Notes: generated by a model not told the origin, from the sequence alone. Shown: positions 53,757 through 63,790, counted from the first letter of the stretch. The stretch: 64,000 nucleotides of DNA from Kordiimonas gwangyangensis DSM 19435 = JCM 12864 (GCF_000375545.1 NZ_AQXF01000002.1:647331-711330); one strand, 5' to 3'. Translations and numbers: made by a program.

Positions 53757-54917
53757 TCAGAGGGATGCCACCATCTGCCGGTCGCTCGTTGGCGCCTCCC
53801 ACGGCAAGTGGTTTTCCTCCAGCACCACCATATTCTTGGTGGTAATCACATCAGGCACTGCCGAATAGCCCAGAAGCTCGGCTGTACTGGCCTCAGGGTA
53901 GCGCGCAAGCACAAGCGCCTCTTCCGATGAGAAATTGGTCAAACCACGCGCAATCTCCCGACCCTCCTCATCATAGACGTGAAGAATGTCGCCCTTCTGG
54001 AAGTTCCCCTGAATGGAGACAATGTCCGTGTGTTTGATTGGCGCAATTTCATCCGTCAGCGCAACAGCCGCATCCTGCTTGAGCACAAGACTACCCGCCA
54101 CCTGCAGGCGGTTGGTAAGCCAAACCTTCCAGGCTGACTGCGGCGTTCCTTTAGCCACACATTTGGTATGGCGGCGCTCACCCTCCATAACGGAAAGGAG
54201 CGGGCTGTCGATAATACCTTCAGCAATAATAGTGCTACACCCGGCATGTTGCGCCATATTGGCAGCCTGCAGCTTGGTCAGCATACCACCGCTACCCAGT
54301 ACACTCGTACCTTCCGTGGCGGAGAGATATTCACTGACATCTTCAAGCCGTTCGATAAAGCGCGCCTCAGGGTCTGACGGCGGTCGGTCATAAAGGCCGT
54401 CAATACTGGTAAGCAGCACCAGATGATCCGCCTGGATCATTTGTGCCACCTTGGCCGCCAGGCGGTCATTATCACCCACACGCAACTCCTGCGTCGTCAG
54501 GGTGTCATTCTCATTGACGATCGGCATGATGCCATTCTCAAACAAGCGCTCGATGGTGTTCTTGGCGTTGATAAAGCGGCGACGCTCTTCCATGTCACCA
54601 ACAGTCACCAGAATCTGGGCGATGTCGAAGCCAAACTCGTGCGCCACCTGCTTGTATGCGTTAAGGAGCAATAGCTGACCACACGCCGCAGCGGCCTGTT
54701 TATCCAGAAGTCCGGCGTCTTCCGGTGTTTTACCAACAGCGTTAAGGCCAAGCGCCACCGCTCCTGAGGACATCAGCACAACGTCATAGCCCTGCTTCTT
54801 GAGTTTGGCGATATCACTGAGGAGGCCATGCATGAAAGCATACCTCAAAGTGAGCTGCTCGCTATCTGCCAGCAGGCTTGATCCAATTTTTACAACAATA
54901 CGCTTTTGGTTACTCAC
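53757..54917 (-). CDS. proB: glutamate 5-kinase
   Basis: A 386-residue enzyme for the first step of proline synthesis. The kinase has VVKIGSSLLAD, VLMSSGAVALGLNAVG, PIVNENDTLT, RVGDNDRLAAKVA, LTSIDGLYDRPP and GSGGMLTKLQAA; the C-terminal 75 residues form the PUA domain. The start is GTG 54917 after AAAGGAGG. It is divergent from proC-proA, so all three proline genes share one intergenic region. Confidence 0.96.
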   Translation of the reverse strand: MSNQKRIVVKIGSSLLADSEQLTLRYAFMHGLLSDIAKLKKQGYDVVLMSSGAVALGLNAVGKTPEDAGLLDKQAAAACGQLLLLNAYKQVAHEFGFDIAQILVTVGDMEERRRFINAKNTIERLFENGIMPIVNENDTLTTQELRVGDNDRLAAKVAQMIQADHLVLLTSIDGLYDRPPSDPEARFIERLEDVSEYLSATEGTSVLGSGGMLTKLQAANMAQHAGCSTIIAEGIIDSPLLSVMEGERRHTKCVAKGTPQSAWKVWLTNRLQVAGSLVLKQDAAVALTDEIAPIKHTDIVSIQGNFQKGDILHVYDEEGREIARGLTNFSSEEALVLARYPEASTAELLGYSAVPDVITTKNMVVLEENHLPWEAPTSDRQMVASL

Positions 54918-55259
54918 CAGTCGCCTCCTTTGTGGTTCGCTGGTTGCCCGCTCGGGCCGTCAGTCGCGCAATAATATTACTTTGACTACGATTTATTTCA
55001 ACCCCCTCATATTTTCAGAAAGCGTCAAAAACATGACAAAGAGTGCCGATAATTCATTTATATGTAGCGGCTTACGCCCATCTCAGCGCGCTCTGAGATT
55101 ATTTTGCGCGCGACATATTAAAATCATATTTCATTTGTATTCTAAATTTAATTGCCTATATGAGGCACGAACACGACGAAAAATGCTTTCGCCGCGACAG
55201 TGAATTTGTCTGCAGCGAAACATCAGGTTTTGACGACAAGGAAAAAAGGAGTTTTCCAT
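54918..55259. other. AT-rich divergent proB/proC control region
   Basis: 342 bases with no gene. Contains a candidate minus promoter for proB and, near 55100-55165, an AT-rich stretch that may hold the proC promoter, though I see no good -10/-35 pair there. No RNA or protein gene recognised. Confidence 0.5.
54974..55001 (-). promoter_or_regulatory. candidate proB promoter
   Basis: Minus strand TTGAAA (complement of 54996-55001), 16-base spacer, TAATAT (complement of 54974-54979). It would give a leader of about 50 bases. Confidence 0.35.
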
Positions 55260-56039
55260 ATGGATGTTCTGTTAATCGGCTGCGGGAAAATGGGCGGCGC
55301 AATGCTTCGTCGCTGGCTCGAGCGCACAGAGCATAAGTTTACCATTGTCGACCCAGTCGCTGATGATACGCCAGCGGGCGCAGAACTGCTGCGCAGTGAG
55401 GGTGATCTAGGCGACCGCAGTTTCGATATGGTGATTGTCGCCATCAAACCTCAAATGGTGGATACGGTACTGCCAGACTATGCCAAGCGCTTGAAGAAGG
55501 ATGGCTGCGCTGTCTCCATCGCGGCTGGCTGCAGCATGGCGCGGATCAGCAAGCTGCTTGGTGATGCGCCCACAGTGCGCGTGATGCCCAACCTGCCCGC
55601 CCTCATCGGCCTTGGCGCGACCGGGCTTTTCGCCAGCGACAGCGTGAGCGACGACCACCGCGCGCTGGTCACGAAGCTGATCAACTATGTCGGCGAAAGT
55701 TTCTGGGTATCGTCCGAGGACGAACTTGACCGTCTGACGGCTGTGTCCGGCAGTGGTCCGGGCTATGTATTCCAGTTCATGCAAAGCTACATCGAAGCGG
55801 CCGAAGAGCTCGGCTTCAATGAGGACACCGCCCGCGCGCTCGTGACCCAAACAATCATTGGCGCGGCCAAGATGGCGAGCCAGTCGGATAGCACGGTCGT
55901 AGACCTGCGCAATTCGGTCACCAGCAAAAAGGGCACGACCGAAGCCGGACTGAATGCCCTCAACAAGGGTGGTGCGCTGGATACTCTTCTGAAGCAAACC
56001 ACGGGCGCTGCCTACTCGCGCGCCCTTGAGCTTCAATAA
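55260..56039 (+). CDS. proC: pyrroline-5-carboxylate reductase
   Basis: A 259-residue last-step proline enzyme. The NAD(P)-binding start is [17 protein letters not shown], with [29 protein letters not shown] and the end motif [15 protein letters not shown] typical of the family. ATG 55260 follows AAAAAAGGAG; a longer start at 55200 has no RBS. It leads the proC-proA operon. Confidence 0.94.
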   Translation: MDVLLIGCGKMGGAMLRRWLERTEHKFTIVDPVADDTPAGAELLRSEGDLGDRSFDMVIVAIKPQMVDTVLPDYAKRLKKDGCAVSIAAGCSMARISKLLGDAPTVRVMPNLPALIGLGATGLFASDSVSDDHRALVTKLINYVGESFWVSSEDELDRLTAVSGSGPGYVFQFMQSYIEAAEELGFNEDTARALVTQTIIGAAKMASQSDSTVVDLRNSVTSKKGTTEAGLNALNKGGALDTLLKQTTGAAYSRALELQ

Positions 56040-56097
56040 GTACGCGCTCACCAAACACTTGAACGAGACCAACCGAGAGAACCAAAGGAGTTCTTCC

Positions 56098-57363
56098 ATG
56101 ACCGTCATGAATGACGAGATCAAAGACTATGTTTATAAACTCGCGGCAGACGCGGAAAAAGCCGCACGCACTTTGGCAACTGCCAGCACGCGCGAGAAAA
56201 ACGATGCACTGAGGGCTGCGGCAACCGCGCTGCGCCAGAAGTCAGCCGATATTCTTGCCGCCAACGCGAAAGATATCGAGAAAGCCAAGAAAGACGGCAA
56301 GCCTGCCGCCTTTATCGACCGTCTGCTGCTGGACGAAGCGCGCGTCGCCGCCATCGCGGACGCTGTGGACAGTATCGCTGAGCTCCCCGACCCTGTTGGC
56401 CGTGAGCTGGCGAAATTCGACCGCCCCAGTGGCCTCAAGATTGAGCGTGTGGCGGTGCCCATCGGTGTTATCGGCATGATTTACGAGAGCCGCCCGAACG
56501 TGGGCGCGGACGCCGGTGCGCTGTGCCTCAAGTCTGGTAACGCGGTGATCCTGCGTGGCGGGTCTGAAAGCTATCATTCGAGCCACGCCATCGTTGGCTG
56601 CATGAAAGCTGGCCTCAAGGCCGCGGGCCTACCAGAGGAAATCATCCAGATCATTGAAACCACCGACCGGGCTGCTGTGAAACACCTGCTCAAATGCGCA
56701 GAGCATGTTGACCTGATTATCCCGCGCGGCGGCAAGGGCCTTGTGAAGCTGGTGATCGATGAAGCAGCCGTACCAACGCTCCAGCACCTGGACGGCAACT
56801 GCCACACCTATGTGCACCAAGCCGCCGACCTCACGAAAGCAGTCGCACTGATCAAGAACGCAAAACTGCGCCGTACCGGCATTTGCGGTGCAACGGAAAG
56901 CCTTGTGGTCGACAAATCGGTCGCGGGCGACCTGCTGCCACAGCTTCTGGACGCCATGCCGGACTGTGAATTCCGTGGTGACGCCACTGCGCGGTCCGCC
57001 GACAGCCGCGTGAAAGAAGCGTCTGAGGATGACTGGGGCACTGAGTATCTGGACGCCATTCTTTCCGTCAAGACGGTGGACGGGCTTGAGGAAGCGGTTG
57101 ATTTTGTTTCCCGGCATTCCTCCGCGCACACAGATGCGATCGTGACAGAGGACCCCGCAGCAGCCACCACTTTCCTCAATGCTATCGATTCCGCTGTGGT
57201 GATGCACAACGCATCCACGCAGTTCTCGGATGGTGGAGAGTTTGGCATGGGGGCCGAAATAGGCATCGCAACCGGCAAGATCCACGCGCGCGGCCCCGTG
57301 GGCCTCGAGCAACTGACCACCTTCAAATATATGGTCAAGGGGGACGGCCAAACGAGACCGTAA
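56098..57363 (+). CDS. proA: gamma-glutamyl phosphate reductase
   Basis: A 421-residue NADPH-dependent enzyme working with ProB. Motifs: [40 protein letters not shown], the catalytic Cys in [12 protein letters not shown] and a late [20 protein letters not shown] 56098 follows AAAGGAG. 58 bases after proC; ends at a terminator. Confidence 0.96.
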   Translation: MTVMNDEIKDYVYKLAADAEKAARTLATASTREKNDALRAAATALRQKSADILAANAKDIEKAKKDGKPAAFIDRLLLDEARVAAIADAVDSIAELPDPVGRELAKFDRPSGLKIERVAVPIGVIGMIYESRPNVGADAGALCLKSGNAVILRGGSESYHSSHAIVGCMKAGLKAAGLPEEIIQIIETTDRAAVKHLLKCAEHVDLIIPRGGKGLVKLVIDEAAVPTLQHLDGNCHTYVHQAADLTKAVALIKNAKLRRTGICGATESLVVDKSVAGDLLPQLLDAMPDCEFRGDATARSADSRVKEASEDDWGTEYLDAILSVKTVDGLEEAVDFVSRHSSAHTDAIVTEDPAAATTFLNAIDSAVVMHNASTQFSDGGEFGMGAEIGIATGKIHARGPVGLEQLTTFKYMVKGDGQTRP

Positions 57364-57382
57364 CCTCCTCACAAAATGACCG

Positions 57383-57417
57383 AAAGCCCGCTTGGCCTCT
57401 CGCCTGGCGGGCTTTTT
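57383..57417 (+). terminator. terminator of the proCA operon
   Basis: Stem AAAGCCCGC / GCGGGCTTT with an inner smaller hairpin, then a T-run. Confidence 0.85.
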
Positions 57418-57529
57418 CTATGCCTCTCGCTCCGGTCACCGCGCGCCAAATGCAACTTATCGCATTCACGCACACACGCCGAGCACAGGCGGTTTATATG
57501 CTCTCAACAATAAAACAGAGAGGACAGTC

Positions 57530-58300
57530 ATGATTTCAACACTGAAGGCAGCCGCGCTTGCCTTATGCCTTGGTGCTACGAGCGGTGCGTTGGCCGATGA
57601 TGCACCCCATATTTTCAAAGACTTGAGTGAAGCTGACATTCACACAGGCACATCCCAGTATCTGGTCTTTCTCAAGGACAAACCCACCGGCAACATCCAC
57701 GGTATCTCGCTTTGGGAGCGTACGACAAATATCATTGAGGAAGACGACAAGAAGCTCGTGGAAGTTAAACAGACATGGTCGTCTGATGACCCGCGCTTCA
57801 AGCGTGAGCTATATTCCCTTGTGCACCTCAAGGACTTCACCCCCATCATGCACCGCACCGTCATTGGCGATGAGAAAACAGTCCGCGCCTTCAAATACAC
57901 CGACGGCAAGATCATGGGTGACCCGGACGTCGCCGGGAATGCGGTAGCGGACTTCAGCATGCCTGATGAAGCCACAAGCTATAACTGGGAACTGGACATG
58001 GAAACCCTTGCCCTATTGCCACTTGGCGAAGGCAAGGAATTTGCGATGCCCTTCTATCACCCGGGCTCCAAAACACCGCCTAAGGCGTACACATACAAAG
58101 TCGTCGGTTCAGACACACTCACGACACAGGAAGGCAACTCGATTGAGGCCTGGATGCTGCGTATCGATCACGACGGCAAAGGCCAGTCGACCTTCTGGAT
58201 GGATAAACGCACCGGCGCGCTCCTCAAGCTCGAGGAGGCGTGGGGCGACATACTACGTTATAAGGTGCGTCTCGATATACCGGTCGGAACAATTCACTAG
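57530..58300 (+). CDS. secreted protein, DUF3108-like shape
   Basis: A 256-residue exported protein (signal ending ALA-DDAP; ATG 57530 after AGAGAGGA). It is all beta; segments such as TTQEGNSIEAWMLRIDHDG and STFWMDKRTGALLKLEEAW resemble the convex beta shape of DUF3108 and lipoprotein-sorting proteins, which have a hydrophobic groove. I cannot name it firmly. Single gene between terminators. Confidence 0.5.
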   Translation: MISTLKAAALALCLGATSGALADDAPHIFKDLSEADIHTGTSQYLVFLKDKPTGNIHGISLWERTTNIIEEDDKKLVEVKQTWSSDDPRFKRELYSLVHLKDFTPIMHRTVIGDEKTVRAFKYTDGKIMGDPDVAGNAVADFSMPDEATSYNWELDMETLALLPLGEGKEFAMPFYHPGSKTPPKAYTYKVVGSDTLTTQEGNSIEAWMLRIDHDGKGQSTFWMDKRTGALLKLEEAWGDILRYKVRLDIPVGTIH

Positions 58301-58321
58301 ACATTGTCCCGTCAGTGTCAT

Positions 58322-58353
58322 GCGGTGGGCCAAGCTGGCCCACCGCTTTTTTT
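58322..58353. terminator. terminator between the DUF3108-like gene and the serine hydrolase
   Basis: Perfect 11-bp stem GCGGTGGGCCA / TGGCCCACCGC, loop AGC, then seven T. Serves the plus gene. Confidence 0.9.
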
Positions 58354-58357
58354 ATGC

Positions 58358-59944
58358 TTATTCTGCGGCCACAGGCGTGAACAGCAGGTCATGATAGTCG
58401 AAGCTGAAGTCCGCGATCGGGGAGACCGCCTTCATCGTGATGCGGCTGACCTTGCCGTTTGCATCCAGCGCGAAGGTTACAAACGCGGGCTCCATGCCCG
58501 GGTCATTGAACTTGGTCTTGAAGGTTTCGAACTGGTAATGCTCAAGCGTTGCTTCAAGCCCCAGCGAATGCGGGAATTTGACAACAATCTTGCCACCTTC
58601 GTCCCGGATATTGATCGTGCCATACCAGGGGTCGTTATAGTCGCCGGCGTATCCCGCAGCATCAAGGGAAGGCCCAACATCCTTCAGTTCAGCCTCAGGC
58701 CCTTGCACAACTTTCACCGCCGCTTCCTGACGGGCTTTCTTCATGGCATGCAGCTTCTCAGGCCACGTGTCAGCAGGGGCATCAAGATAATGATCCAGAA
58801 GCTCATACAAAAGGCCGCGAACAAGCTCGCCTTCTTCACTGTTCACCGCGATAAAGAGGCCCACATTCTGGTCCGGCAACAGTGCAACGGCAGTGAGGGA
58901 TCCAAACACAGCACCGCCATGCCACACCAGCTTGGCACCGCGATAGTCCTGCACAGTCCAGCCGAGGGCGTAGGTGCGGAAAATCGGTAGCGTGGGCGCA
59001 AACTCACCTGCCCGTGGCCCCGTCGGTATAACCACAACAGGCGACCACATCTCGGCGGACTGCGCTTCACTGAACAGGCGCTTGTCGCCACCCGGCATTT
59101 GCCCATGCGCGAGCTGGGTCAGGAGCCATTGGCTCATATCGTTGGCGCTGATGGCTAGACCACCCGCTGGCGCAGCGTTCGGCGCGATGGCCGCGGTTTC
59201 ATCAAGCGGCACCTGGTCTCCCATGCCGCGGATCGGGCCATTCAGGCGCGCGTGCGGCCGTGCGCGGTTTTTACTTTTGGTGAAGGCGGCGTCACTGACC
59301 GTGGATTTGCCCATGCCCAGCGCGTCGAAGATATTCTGCTGCACAAACGCTTCCCACGTCTCGCCAGTGATTTCCTCAATCAACTGACCGGCGACCATAT
59401 AAAGCACGTTATCGTAAGCATAGCCACTTCGGAAGCTCGTCGCTGGCTTGATATGACGCAGCCGCCTGACCGTTTCCGCGCGCGACAGGTCACTGCGCGG
59501 CAGGAACAGAAGGTCACCGGCACCAAGACCAAGGCCACTACGGTGTACCAGAAGGTCACGCACCGTCATCTCACGGGTGACCCAGGCGTCATACATGCGG
59601 AAGTCGGGCATGTGGTCGATCACCCGGTCATCCCATTTGAGCTGACCGCGATCGACAAGAATGGCAAGCGCGGCGGACGTGAAGGCCTTACCGGTGGAGC
59701 CGGTGGCAAAAATGGTGTCCGCGTCCACGCCGCCCTTGGCTTCAAGGCTGCGCACGCCAAACCCCTTGGCCATGGTTACCTTGCCATCTTCAACAATGGC
59801 AACAGTCGCGCCGGGCGCGCCAAACTCATTAAGGAGGCCTTCAACACGGTTTTTGAAATTCTCTGGCGGCGCGGCAAATGCCGGTAGCGCCAGCGATAGA
59901 TGGGCCGCAGCCACAATCGCGGCGGCAAAACGAATACTGGGCAT
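58358..59944 (-). CDS. exported beta-lactamase-fold serine hydrolase with C-terminal DUF3471-like domain
   Basis: A 528-residue exported hydrolase (signal ending AFA-APPE). S83-T-G-K86 is the SxxK, YDN the Y-x-N, and VWHGGAVFG the third motif. After residue 400 a beta-rich domain, like DUF3471, ends the protein. It resembles class C penicillin-binding-like esterases/peptidases (COG1680), larger than the 45981 relative. The promoter and neighbours give no substrate. Confidence 0.9.
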   Translation of the reverse strand: MPSIRFAAAIVAAAHLSLALPAFAAPPENFKNRVEGLLNEFGAPGATVAIVEDGKVTMAKGFGVRSLEAKGGVDADTIFATGSTGKAFTSAALAILVDRGQLKWDDRVIDHMPDFRMYDAWVTREMTVRDLLVHRSGLGLGAGDLLFLPRSDLSRAETVRRLRHIKPATSFRSGYAYDNVLYMVAGQLIEEITGETWEAFVQQNIFDALGMGKSTVSDAAFTKSKNRARPHARLNGPIRGMGDQVPLDETAAIAPNAAPAGGLAISANDMSQWLLTQLAHGQMPGGDKRLFSEAQSAEMWSPVVVIPTGPRAGEFAPTLPIFRTYALGWTVQDYRGAKLVWHGGAVFGSLTAVALLPDQNVGLFIAVNSEEGELVRGLLYELLDHYLDAPADTWPEKLHAMKKARQEAAVKVVQGPEAELKDVGPSLDAAGYAGDYNDPWYGTINIRDEGGKIVVKFPHSLGLEATLEHYQFETFKTKFNDPGMEPAFVTFALDANGKVSRITMKAVSPIADFSFDYHDLLFTPVAAE

Positions 59945-60192
59945 GGTTTATCTCCCTGCTGTCTCCATGCGGAGTTGTCAGATTGCCGGACGGCCACAGG
60001 GGCAACACCAGCTGCAGGGCAAAACATTGGCAGCATGGCCGAAAGCCGTCAGAAACAATCGCCTCATGGGAAAACTCACCCATCAGTCACATGTTTCAAG
60101 CTCGTCCGGTCTGCTCAGTACGATATGGAATTTGTTGTTATGGCAGGGAAGCTAACACCTGAACCCGGCACACGCAAGTCAGGATAAACGGC

Positions 60193-61284
60193 TCAGCCAT
60201 AGCCAAATTGCGCGGCCACATTGGCGGTCTGACGCTTGATGGCCGCACGCTCGTCGGCCGTGAATTCCGGCTCATAATATTCTGGCGCGCTGACAGTCTC
60301 GCGCGCTTCGTCAGGAATCGTGCCATGCGAGAGGCCCACATGATCAAGCACGGCAGCCATGGTGGCATCAGGCGCCTTGCACATATCCTCATAGCGCACG
60401 ATGCCTGTCGCGGCCTTCAGCTCCGCGTCAGCCTCCAGCTGGTCAGCGATATGGCCATATACGGACGCCCAGTAAAGCGCGTATCCTTCAGCCTCCTGCC
60501 CCTTTTGCCAAAGGTGGTGGATTTCCTCCGCCTTGCCGTCACCCAGGTCGATCGCGCGCCGCGAGGGGCCAAACTCATAGTGCCCACTGCGGCGCAGGTG
60601 GTCGGTAATGCGCGGGTCCTTGTCCGCCGCATCCATGAACAGCCGGTGCTGTTTCATCAGCGACGCCACATGCCAGTCCGGATGCCGCACAGGCACAAGA
60701 AAGCGCGCGCCGGCAAACAGGTGCCTGAGGTAAGGCAGCCGCGTGGAATTATAGTTGCCCTTGGCCAGATAGCGCCGCCCGCCACGCAGGTGCAAAATCT
60801 TGCGGATATGATCCCGGTAGTAAGCCTCAAACGCGTCAGCCTGCAGCCCAGCATCCATCACCGCGCTGCGGCCGATCTGATGCACATGGGGGAAAAACTG
60901 CATCCACAGGATTTCTTCGAACGCTTCCGGACTTTCGGGGGTTACCTTGATGCGGTCCTTGTGAGCACGTTCGCGTGCGACATCGTCCTTACGACCGGCC
61001 CGGTCCACAAACCACGACCAGACGACCGGCGCCTGTACCAGCGGAAAGTCGCGGTACCGGTGGCTGACAGTCTCATCGTGCCGGGCCAGCATCTCAAGGA
61101 GGATGGTGCTGCCAGCACGCGCCACACCAGCGATATAGATGGGCCGGTCGATGCCAATCTGATCAAGCTCATCCCGCATGACCCGGCTTTCCATTTTGCC
61201 AAGCCACGTGGCCATGCCGGGGTAACGTTCAATGAAACCACCAAGCCGGTCGTTCCAGCCGTCAATTTCGATACTGTCACTCAC
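60193..61284 (-). CDS. PAPS-type sulfotransferase family protein
   Basis: A 363-residue enzyme. The 5'-phosphosulfate loop is IYIAGVARAGSTILLEML (residues 49-66) and the 3'-phosphate part is VPVRHPDWHVASLMKQHRLF. It moves sulfate from PAPS to a hydroxyl or amine. GTG 61284 overlaps the preceding TGA (GTGA), so the longer upstream starts are unlikely. Last gene of the four-gene unit. Confidence 0.85.
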   Translation of the reverse strand: MSDSIEIDGWNDRLGGFIERYPGMATWLGKMESRVMRDELDQIGIDRPIYIAGVARAGSTILLEMLARHDETVSHRYRDFPLVQAPVVWSWFVDRAGRKDDVARERAHKDRIKVTPESPEAFEEILWMQFFPHVHQIGRSAVMDAGLQADAFEAYYRDHIRKILHLRGGRRYLAKGNYNSTRLPYLRHLFAGARFLVPVRHPDWHVASLMKQHRLFMDAADKDPRITDHLRRSGHYEFGPSRRAIDLGDGKAEEIHHLWQKGQEAEGYALYWASVYGHIADQLEADAELKAATGIVRYEDMCKAPDATMAAVLDHVGLSHGTIPDEARETVSAPEYYEPEFTADERAAIKRQTANVAAQFGYG

Positions 61285-61745
61285 TGAATACGCCTGACAT
61301 GTTTGTAGATGAGGGAAAAGATGATCATTGCTGCGATGAAGCTGATCTCCCATCCCCGTGCCCAATCGGGGCCGAAGGGCAGCACTTCCACGCGCCCATA
61401 AGCGCCATCAACCCATATGAGCAGCAAGAGGAGTGGCACAGCAGCCAGCAGCGTGCCGGGCAGCACGATGCCCACCCTCATGAAGGCCGCACCCAACATG
61501 CCGCGCATCATCGGCCATGCTTCTTCAAAATCACCATCAAAGCTGTCGAGCGCCTGTTTACGTTCTGCAAAACGGGCCTTGAGTTCCGCAATCTTCTTTT
61601 GTGGCGACAGCAGGCGATAAAGCTCCATTGTAATGATGGAGGCCAGCAGCGCCCACAAGGCCAGCCGCGCGAGCGCAGGCAACACGGATGCCATTCCACC
61701 ATCAACGGCAGCCAAAAAAGGCGCAGGGAAATCGAGGAATTCCAC
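61281..61745 (-). CDS. three-TM membrane protein, Oxa1-like layout
   Basis: A 154-residue protein. One membrane helix lies at about 22-43, then the basic coiled coil KKIAELKARFAERKQALDS, an amphipathic MMRGMLGAAFMRVG, and two more hydrophobic helices (about 95-115 and 132-150). The TM-coiled-coil-TM-TM order resembles small Oxa1-superfamily insertases (TMCO1/EMC3/DUF106). That is a shape comparison, not a proven homology. Coupled to the sulfotransferase gene by GTGA. Confidence 0.6.
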   Translation of the reverse strand: MEFLDFPAPFLAAVDGGMASVLPALARLALWALLASIITMELYRLLSPQKKIAELKARFAERKQALDSFDGDFEEAWPMMRGMLGAAFMRVGIVLPGTLLAAVPLLLLLIWVDGAYGRVEVLPFGPDWARGWEISFIAAMIIFSLIYKHVRRIQ

Positions 61746-61747
61746 CC

Positions 61748-62008
61748 TTAAGCCCCCTGCTGCGGATGACTTTCAGGAGATGCTGCACTCACAGCGTCCT
61801 CTTTCGCCGCCCGCTGCGCTTTGCGTTTGCGCAGCCATTTACGCATCGGCCACGCGAGGATGAAACCAACCGCCGCAAAAATCGCTACGAGCAGCGCCCA
61901 CAGCGCGCCCAACAGGCTCAGGCCTGCACCGGGCCCGACATAGGCCTGCGCTGAGGCGGTAATCCCAAGTGTGGCCACTGCGGCCAGAAGCATTGAAAAC
62001 TTTTTCAT
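61748..62008 (-). CDS. small membrane protein of AY(V/I)GPG type
   Basis: An 86-residue protein with signal peptide ending AQA-YVGPG, one membrane segment (LLGALWALLVAIFAAVGFIL) and a basic tail (RKWLRKRKAQR). The A-Y-x-G-P-G-A-G after the cleavage site is a motif I know from other small unnamed membrane proteins. ATGA overlap with the ASST gene; 2 bases to the next gene. Confidence 0.65.
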   Translation of the reverse strand: MKKFSMLLAAVATLGITASAQAYVGPGAGLSLLGALWALLVAIFAAVGFILAWPMRKWLRKRKAQRAAKEDAVSAASPESHPQQGA

Positions 62009-63402
62009 TGTGAAGTCTCCATAGTGTTGACGGTGTTCTCCCCTCTGAGAACGGCGGGATCGAACGCCCCGGCGTCAAGCCGCATAGACCATGCGATAAT
62101 CGGTAATTTCTGGCCCTTGTCGCCACCCCGCACCGGGTTGACAAATTCCCAGACCACGTCGCCCGATGGCGTGACCTCAACGATGCGGCCGCCGGACGAT
62201 TCCGTAATCATGGTGTTGCCGTTCGCAAGGCGCTGCTGGTCAGACCGGATCGCGCTCAAAAGCGGGTCCTCTGCGGTACCAGCATATTGCCAGACAATCT
62301 CTGTGGTGGCTGGGTTGAACTCAATCACCCGCGACCGGCCTTCGGGTTTGCCGAAGTTGCCAAAATTATCGAACATCAGAATGTTGCCATTTGGCAGGAT
62401 GTCCGGATCGTGCTGGCCGATCCACGGCCCGCGCGTGAGCCATTCAAGCGCACCGCTTTCAGGGTCCACCACACCAACCGAATGCGTTTCCCGGAACGAG
62501 AGCAGCACCTGCCCTTCCTTGCCGAACGGGAAGTTCACTGCTTTCGCCGCGTCAATGTATTCCACCGTGTTGGTATGCAGCGGATCGGCGCGCGAGAAGG
62601 CAGAAACCGTATACACAAGCTGGCGGTAGTATGAATCGGCGAAAGACTGCAGCAGATCGACTTTATTGAGCACCTTGCCGTCCGGCGACAGGGTGACGAG
62701 ATAGTCATCAATCCTTGGCGTCTCCAAATTCGCGTAGACCGGCATCACCTCCTGGGCGATGGCATGCGTCAGCACATAGATGCGCCCGTCAGGGGCGATA
62801 TCAAACTGGTGGTGCGCACGACCGGCATACTTCCAGATGACATTGGACGCGCTGTCAATTTTCACGAGACCATAGCCATAAGGCGTGTCGCCCGTGCCTT
62901 CATAAAGCGCGATCAGGTCGCCGTTTGGCAGCACCCGCGCGTTCCGAAAGTGCACAAATTCATCCGGCTGCGGATGTTCAGGCCCACCGTCCCCCGCTTC
63001 ATGGAACTTGCTGAACGGCAAGCGCCACTCGTGCACGAGCGCGCCCTCTTCATCAATCAGGTAAGCCGCTGGCGCATCGCCGGAGGTATAAAGCGTATAC
63101 CCCGCCTGCATCCGCGCGCGGTCAATGCGGGTAACGCCCTTGCCGTCAGTCTTGGCGGCGACCCAAAGGTCGGTATCATAAACATTCTGCTGGTGGGTGA
63201 GCTTATCATACCAGGCCATGCCGCCCTTATAGGCGCGTTCAATCGCCGGCCCCGGGAAGTAACCCGCCACAACAGATAAGGCACCAACGAGAAAGATGAG
63301 CGCGAAGGCACCCACGCATGAAATTAAAAGGAAAATCCTGTCGCCGCGGTCGGCTTTACTATCATCGGTCTGTGGTCCGGTGTCCGGCGTGTTACCCTGC
63401 AT
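62005..63402 (-). CDS. membrane-anchored arylsulfotransferase (ASST)-like protein
   Basis: A 465-residue protein with one N-terminal membrane anchor (about residues 20-45) and a periplasmic beta-propeller. Repeats such as G-D-L-I-A-L-Y-E-G, VIWKYAGRAHHQFDIAPDGRIYV, DILPNGNILMFDNFGN and ANGNTMITESSGGRIVEV are the ASST/PQQ-like propeller pattern. HHQFD matches the region of the catalytic His in ASST. Start ATG 63402 after AAGGGA. First gene of the unit; may move sulfate between phenolic donors and acceptors (inference). Confidence 0.83.
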   Translation of the reverse strand: MQGNTPDTGPQTDDSKADRGDRIFLLISCVGAFALIFLVGALSVVAGYFPGPAIERAYKGGMAWYDKLTHQQNVYDTDLWVAAKTDGKGVTRIDRARMQAGYTLYTSGDAPAAYLIDEEGALVHEWRLPFSKFHEAGDGGPEHPQPDEFVHFRNARVLPNGDLIALYEGTGDTPYGYGLVKIDSASNVIWKYAGRAHHQFDIAPDGRIYVLTHAIAQEVMPVYANLETPRIDDYLVTLSPDGKVLNKVDLLQSFADSYYRQLVYTVSAFSRADPLHTNTVEYIDAAKAVNFPFGKEGQVLLSFRETHSVGVVDPESGALEWLTRGPWIGQHDPDILPNGNILMFDNFGNFGKPEGRSRVIEFNPATTEIVWQYAGTAEDPLLSAIRSDQQRLANGNTMITESSGGRIVEVTPSGDVVWEFVNPVRGGDKGQKLPIIAWSMRLDAGAFDPAVLRGENTVNTMETSQ

Positions 63403-63567
63403 ATAGCGTCCCTTTGTTGCAACCAGCCCGCTTTCGGGCACGGCCTTCCAATGCAACTATTCACTGATAAGCGAACACCAGAATTGCGGCTTATTGATGT
63501 CTGGAAACGGGGCCGGAATGGGATGGAAGCGCCGCAAAAGATGGCAAACCCGCGCCCCCAGACAACA

Positions 63568-63600
63568 AAGAACCCCTGCCACACGATGTGATAGGCTTTC
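63568..63600. repeat. degenerate copy of the hairpin seen at 63891-63926
   Basis: CCCCTGCCACACGA is shared exactly with 63897-63910, and the following GTGATAGG is close to GTGACAGG. Confidence 0.55.
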
Positions 63601-63752
63601 GCTCTTCGGTGGTTTTGGTCTGAGGATTTACCGGCAGTTGCTACGCTTTGTGCCGTTGCCTCCAAGCCATTGCTTAGCAATGCCTTTCCGGCCGAACCGG
63701 CGTGCTCATAGGCCTGCGGCCAGCTTCGCAAACACCGTCTCCACCTACCAAT

Positions 63753-63789
63753 AAAAAAGCCAGCACCCTTTAGGGTACTGGCCTTTTTA
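63753..63789 (-). terminator. hairpin terminator 1 of the tRNA-end repeats
   Basis: Stem AAAAAGCCAG-type / CTGGCCTTTTT with CACCCTTTAGGGTA inside; T-run on both strands. Confidence 0.75.
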
Positions 63790-63790
63790 A

